Positions 60,342 to 64,000 of a stretch of DNA of 64,000 nucleotides are shown in pieces. Origin of the DNA: Lachnospiraceae bacterium (GTDB lineage Bacteria; Bacillota; Clostridia; Lachnospirales; Lachnospiraceae); assembly GCA_028692975.1 (NCBI GenBank), contig JAQUWF010000001.1, positions 62,001 to 126,000 on the forward strand. The letters are read 5' to 3'. Position 1 is the first letter of the stretch. Every line of letters begins with the position of its first letter. The notes under the pieces were generated by a model that had not been told where the DNA came from, made no database searches, and saw nothing but the letters and a program-made list of their open reading frames with translations. The translations under genes and the position numbers were made by a program.

Positions 60342-61582
60342 GGCAGGTAACGGCAATCTTAATCGGTGCCGGCCAGCGTGGCGCAGACGTTTACGCCGGC
60401 TATGCACTGAATTTTCCAAATGAATTTAAGATAGTGGGGGTGGCAGAACCGCGGGAGGAGCGTCTGCAGGAGTTTCAGGTACTGCACCATATCCCCGAGG
60501 AGCATTGTTTCCATGATTACAGGGAGATCTTAAGCCAGCCGAAGATGGCGGACTGCGCCATGATCTGCACCCAGGACAACATGCATTTCCTGCCAGTGAA
60601 GATGGCTGCAGAAAAGGGGTATCACATTTTGTGTGAGAAGCCCATGAGCTCAGACCCTGAGGAATTAAGGGCCATGGGGGAGATTGCCAGGGCACATGAC
60701 AGGGTATTAAGCATCTGCCATGTGCTGCGGTATTCACCATTCTTCATGGAGATAAAGAAACTGCTGGAATCTGGCAGGATCGGTGATCTAGTCAGTATCC
60801 AGCATATAGAAAGCGTGGGATACTGGCATATGGCACACAGTTTTGTTCGGGGAAACTGGAACAGCAAGGAAAGAAGCAGTGCCATAATCCTGCAGAAATG
60901 CTGCCATGATATGGATATCCTGTCCTGGCTGGTAGGAAGTGACTGCAGGAGGGTATCAAGTTTTGGTAATCTGTCTCATTTTAATAAAGAACACGCACCG
61001 GAAGGCGCGCCGAAACGCTGTCTGGATGGCTGTGACTTCCGGGATGCGTGCCCGTTTTATGCGCCGCGTTTTTATCTGGAGCATCCAAAGGCAATGACCG
61101 ATGGCTTTGCCAGAGTCGTGAGTGCCGATACCTCAAGGGAGGCATTGCTTGCTGAACTGGAGACGGGGCCTTATGGGCGTTGTGTATATCACTGTGACAA
61201 TGATGTGGTGGATCATCAGGTGGTGAATCTGGAATATAATAATGGCGTCACCGTGAATTTTACCATGTCAGCCTTTACGAAGAATTGTGAACGTGTCATA
61301 GACCTCATGGGAAGCAAAGGCCAGATCCGGGGGAATATGGAGGAGAATATAATAGAGGTGCTCGACTTTGTATCTGGAAATAAGGAAGTCATTCATCTGC
61401 ACGTGCCAGACAGCGGCCATTCCGGCAGTGACGTGACCATGATGAGGGAATTCGTAAAACTGATTGCATTGGACGGAAAAGGTGACAACCGCAATGACGC
61501 CAATCAAGCCATCGCGAGCCATCTGATCGCCCTGGCAGCGGAAGAAAGCCGTGTGAATAAGGGGAAAGTGGTAGAACTATAA
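60338..61582 (+). CDS. Gfo/Idh/MocA-family NAD(P)-dependent oxidoreductase in the glycan locus
   Basis: 414 residues. N-terminal Rossmann fold with ILIGAGQRGADVYAGYAL (near 7-24), CTQDNMHFLPVKMAAEKGYHILCEKPM (CEKP is the cofactor-associated motif), and a C-terminal alpha/beta substrate domain. A Cys-rich insert, CLDGCDFRDACPFYAPRFYL (four-residue spacing C-x3-C-x5-C), may bind metal. Family members oxidise sugars or, in some branches (e.g. GH109), cleave glycosides via 3-keto intermediates. Role here: processing of the freed sugar or a second glycosidase activity; unproven. Confidence 0.85.
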   Translation: MRQVTAILIGAGQRGADVYAGYALNFPNEFKIVGVAEPREERLQEFQVLHHIPEEHCFHDYREILSQPKMADCAMICTQDNMHFLPVKMAAEKGYHILCEKPMSSDPEELRAMGEIARAHDRVLSICHVLRYSPFFMEIKKLLESGRIGDLVSIQHIESVGYWHMAHSFVRGNWNSKERSSAIILQKCCHDMDILSWLVGSDCRRVSSFGNLSHFNKEHAPEGAPKRCLDGCDFRDACPFYAPRFYLEHPKAMTDGFARVVSADTSREALLAELETGPYGRCVYHCDNDVVDHQVVNLEYNNGVTVNFTMSAFTKNCERVIDLMGSKGQIRGNMEENIIEVLDFVSGNKEVIHLHVPDSGHSGSDVTMMREFVKLIALDGKGDNRNDANQAIASHLIALAAEESRVNKGKVVEL

Positions 61583-61590
61583 TAAAAAAG

Positions 61591-61633
61591 AAAAGTGTGG
61601 GGCAAACATTTCGGTTTGCTCTGCACTTTTTCT
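61591..61633 (+). terminator. Terminator of the glycan locus
   Basis: AAAAGTGTGGGGCAAAC (61591-61607) pairs with GTTTGCTCTGCACTTTT (61614-61630), then TTCTT; one or two mismatches. Confidence 0.85.
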
Positions 61634-61703
61634 TATTTTGTAGTATAATGAGAAAACACGGTGTTGTTCATCGTGTTACAAAAGAAAAAATGGGAGGTGC
61701 TTT

Positions 61704-62426
61704 ATGCTGGAATTAAAGAATATCACCTACGAAGTAGAGGATAATCATGACAATAAAGAAATCTTAAAAGATGTCAGTGTGACCATAGACGATCATTTCG
61801 TTGCGATCACGGGACCCAATGGCGGCGGTAAGTCTACTTTGGCGAAGATGATCGCGGGGATTATAAAGCCTACCAGCGGACAGATTCTGCTGGATGGGGA
61901 AGACATTACTGATATGAATATTACAGAACGCGCCAACAAGGGCATCAGTTTTGCATTTCAGCAGCCAGTGCATTTTAAAGGGCTGACCGTCAAAGATATG
62001 ATCACCATAGCGGCTGGCAAGGACATGAGTGTTACGGACATCTGCAGCATTTTATCCGAAGTGGGCCTGTGCGCCAGAGACTACATTGACCGTGAGATTA
62101 ACAGCAGTTTGTCCGGCGGTGAGTTGAAGCGTATTGAGATTGCCATGATCGCGGCAAGAGGAACCAAGATGTCTATTTTTGACGAGCCGGAGGCTGGTAT
62201 TGACCTTTGGAGTTTCAACAGTTTGATCAAAGTTTTTGAGAAAATGCGAGACGAGATCAACGGAACTATTTTAATTATTTCCCATCAGGAACGTATTCTG
62301 AATATTGCGGACAAGATCATTGTGATTGCGGATGGACAGCTGAAGCAGGTGGGCACAAGGGAAGAAGTGCTGCCAACATTGCTGGATAAGGCGGAAACCT
62401 GTCAGACATTAGTGGATAAAATGTAG
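61704..62426 (+). CDS. sufC: SufC-like Fe-S assembly ATPase
   Basis: 240 residues. Walker A ITGPNGGGKSTLAKMIAG, Q-loop SFAFQQPVHFKGLTVKDM, signature NSSLSGGELKRIEIAMIAA, Walker B KMSIFDEPEAGIDLWSF; the EPEAGIDLW form is the SufC-type D-loop. SufC energises the SufB/SufD scaffold. It is followed by a single SufB/D-like gene and no sufS, sufU or sufE, so this is the two-gene SMS-like arrangement. RBS GGGAGGTG. Confidence 0.93.
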   Translation: MLELKNITYEVEDNHDNKEILKDVSVTIDDHFVAITGPNGGGKSTLAKMIAGIIKPTSGQILLDGEDITDMNITERANKGISFAFQQPVHFKGLTVKDMITIAAGKDMSVTDICSILSEVGLCARDYIDREINSSLSGGELKRIEIAMIAARGTKMSIFDEPEAGIDLWSFNSLIKVFEKMRDEINGTILIISHQERILNIADKIIVIADGQLKQVGTREEVLPTLLDKAETCQTLVDKM

Positions 62427-62461
62427 GAACATGCAGATAGCGGAAAGGTTAGGATAGGAAA

Positions 62462-63379
62462 ATGGATTTAGTTCAGAAGAATTTATTAGAGCAGGTAGCG
62501 GGCCTGCATGAGATCCCGGAAGGGGCATATAATATCCGTGCCAACGGGGGCAAACTGGCCAGAAATACAACGGCAAACATCGATATCGTTTCCAAGACGG
62601 ACAAGGATGGCATCGACATTATCATCAAACCAGGTACGGTAAATGAGAGTGTACATATTCCGGTACTGCTCAGTCAGAGCGGTCTGCAGGAATGCGTATA
62701 CAATGATTTCTTTATCGGCGAGGGTGCGGATGTGACTATCGTGGCGGGTTGCGGCATCCACAACTGTGGCGTGGACACATCGAAACATGACGGTATCCAC
62801 ACTTTTTATCTGGAGAAAAATGCAAAGGTGCGCTACATCGAGCGGCATTATGGCGAGGGGGACGGCAATGGTGAAAACATTATGAATCCCCAGACCATCG
62901 TACATTTAAAGGAAGGTTCTCACATGGAGATGGAGACGACCCAGATCAAGGGTATCGACAGCACCGTGCGCGTGACCAGAGGAGATCTGGCGGAGGGCGC
63001 GTCCATAGAGATCCATGAGAAGATCATGACTCATGGCAAGCAGTATGCCAAGACAGATTTTGCCGTAGATTTGAATGGAGACAACACCAGCTGCAATCTG
63101 GTTTCCCGTTCTGTTGCTAAGGGGGAATCCAAACAGGAATTCTCTTCCATTATGAACGGAAATGCCGCCTGCGCCGGACACAGTGAATGTGATGCTATCA
63201 TCATGGACCACGGCTGCGTGACCGCAAGCCCCCAGCTGACCGCCAATTCCATTGAGGCCAACCTGATCCACGAAGCAGCCATCGGCAAGATCGCCGGAGA
63301 GCAGCTGATCAAGTTAATGACCCTTGGCTTGACCGAAAAGGAAGCCGAAGAGCAGATTATCAATGGATTTTTGAAATAA
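62462..63379 (+). CDS. sufB: SufB/D-like Fe-S scaffold, minimal form
   Basis: 305 residues against ~465 for typical SufB: the SMS-type short homologue. The beta-helix core includes VYNDFFIGEGADVTIVAGCGIHNCGVDTSKHDGIHTFYLEKNAKVRYIERHYGEG (landmarks VAGCGIHNCG, DGIHTFYLEKNAKV, IERHYGEG), GHSECDAIIMDHGCVTASPQL and EAAIGKIAGEQLIKLMTLGLTE. Cysteines in the AGCGIHNC and SECD/HGCV stretches are likely cluster ligands. With SufC it should form a SufB2C2-like complex. Begins 35 bp after sufC. Confidence 0.92.
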   Translation: MDLVQKNLLEQVAGLHEIPEGAYNIRANGGKLARNTTANIDIVSKTDKDGIDIIIKPGTVNESVHIPVLLSQSGLQECVYNDFFIGEGADVTIVAGCGIHNCGVDTSKHDGIHTFYLEKNAKVRYIERHYGEGDGNGENIMNPQTIVHLKEGSHMEMETTQIKGIDSTVRVTRGDLAEGASIEIHEKIMTHGKQYAKTDFAVDLNGDNTSCNLVSRSVAKGESKQEFSSIMNGNAACAGHSECDAIIMDHGCVTASPQLTANSIEANLIHEAAIGKIAGEQLIKLMTLGLTEKEAEEQIINGFLK

Positions 63380-63452
63380 ACATCCCACAGAATTTCAGAA
63401 GAAGCATTCTTTGAGGCGGTTACCGAGTTTTATCAGAAATAAAGAATGAATT

Positions 63453-63489
63453 ATCCCCTGCAAAACTTAAAACTTTGCAGGGGATTTTT
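63453..63489 (+). terminator. Terminator after the SUF pair
   Basis: ATCCCCTGCAAA (63453-63464) pairs with TTTGCAGGGGAT (63474-63485), then a T run. Upstream, 63386-63441 reads ...ISEEAFFEAVTEFYQK then stop, which looks like the tail of a lost gene. Confidence 0.88.
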
Positions 63490-63648
63490 GCAAATCAGGA
63501 CAACGCTGCTTATTCTCTGAGCAAAACAGATCACATACAGGAGAAGAAAAACGGCAGACTCAAAGAAAATAGGATTTGATTGCTTAAAATTGGTACAAAT
63601 GATAAGATGGTGTAAAGACTTATGGCATGATAGAGGAGGAATGTTTGG

Positions 63649-64000
63649 ATGACATATACACCATTGCCCATAGGAATCGATGATTTTGGAGAAATGATTA
63701 CAAAAGAATATTACTACGTGGATAAGACGTGGTTTATTAAAGAACTTCTGGATAAAAAAGGCAAAGCGAATCTCTTCACCAGACCGCGGCGGTTTGGCAA
63801 AACCCTAAATATGAGCATGTTGAAATACTTCTTTGAGATGCCTCAGGATAGGACGAGCAGCAAAGCATTGTTTGATGGGTTACGGATCATGGATGCGGGA
63901 GAGAAATACACAAAGGAACAGGAACAGTATCCGGTAATCAGTTTGACACTTAAGTCTGCGAAACAACCGACCTGGGAATTGGCGTTGGCGATGTTAAAAC
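63649..64000 (+). CDS. AAA-ATPase-like / PD-(D/E)XK family protein, 5' part only
   Basis: Runs off the right edge after 117 codons. Starts MTYTPLPIGIDDFGEMITK with GAGGAGGA 8 bases upstream, and continues YYYVDKTWFIKELL, LFTRPRRFGKTLNMSMLKYFF (the P-loop-like RRFGKT). This is the start of the AAA-ATPase_like plus C-terminal nuclease architecture, multicopy and fast-evolving in Lachnospiraceae; function unknown. The DUF4143 gene at 29814 is a separate branch of the same general type. Confidence 0.85.
   Translation, partial: MTYTPLPIGIDDFGEMITKEYYYVDKTWFIKELLDKKGKANLFTRPRRFGKTLNMSMLKYFFEMPQDRTSSKALFDGLRIMDAGEKYTKEQEQYPVISLTLKSAKQPTWELALAMLK

Overview
The window looks like a chromosomal segment of a gut Firmicute of the family Lachnospiraceae. 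The grounds are gene content and order: a clostridial PRPP synthetase next to DnaD/DnaI helicase-loading genes, paired GlgC/GlgD, SpoVG, a class B sortase, a minimal SUF pair, YesM/YesN-type regulation of a sugar ABC locus, strong AGGAGG ribosome sites and moderate GC. Genus cannot be fixed from sequence alone. There is no integrase, prophage, conjugative module, rRNA operon or CRISPR array.

Layout. 1-4000 (minus strand): prs (partial), dnaI-like and dnaD-like genes in one operon, whose upstream region holds a dense DnaA-box cluster, then murC. 4250-7100: glgC-glgD (glycogen) and spoVG. 7260-8750: a 103-bp repeat pair and a secreted coiled-coil/3D-domain wall protein. 8869-8942: tRNA-Pro. 9000-14600: an rRNA-methylase-like gene, an aminotransferase, an L,D-transpeptidase/sortase B pair, a sirtuin and DUF951. 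14700-16000: rpsF-ssb-rpsR, with a relative of the 103-bp repeat inside the operon. 16171-18162: one protein joining a CDP-alcohol phosphatidyltransferase and a cardiolipin-synthase-like PLD. 18373-24993: two cation/proton antiporters, a ComEC-like metallo-beta-lactamase lipoprotein, a third copy of the repeat, a thioesterase, DUF3786 and an Rpn-like nuclease. 25140-29636: a MerR-headed FtsX permease with its ABC partners. 29814-31151: a DUF4143 ATPase behind a promoter with three 33-bp-spaced direct repeats.

31155-44226 is metabolic: AraC regulator, galK-galT (Leloir pathway), an unusual CooS carbon-monoxide-dehydrogenase homologue with a NitT/TauT-type ABC transporter, and a TPP-riboswitch operon (thiM-thiE-HAD-thiD-cytX) for thiamine salvage. 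44300-49811 is a patchwork: very small ORFs, an AraC/aldo-keto reductase pair, an XRE/membrane-protein pair, an orphan HicB with a vestigial hicA, and a deoxyinosine glycosylase with a decayed copy of its 3' end 2 kb away.

50285-61582 is a glycan locus: YesM/YesN two-component system plus a solute-binding lipoprotein without its own permease, then a complete ABC sugar importer, a GH110-like alpha-1,3-galactosidase, a GH29 alpha-L-fucosidase and a Gfo/Idh/MocA oxidoreductase. Neither hydrolase has a signal peptide, so I infer import of an intact fucosylated, alpha-galactosylated oligosaccharide (blood-group-B-like) and digestion in the cytoplasm; galK/galT elsewhere in the window could take the galactose. 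61704-63379 is a two-gene minimal SUF (SMS-like) Fe-S system, and the window ends in a truncated AAA-ATPase-like gene.

Most notable unexplained signals: the modular CTTAGTG/mini-hairpin repeat family (three loci, one inside a ribosomal operon); the CooS homologue with a Glu where a C-cluster cysteine is expected; the MerR-permease fusion; the 33-bp iterated promoter; and the fucose/alpha-galactose import locus.
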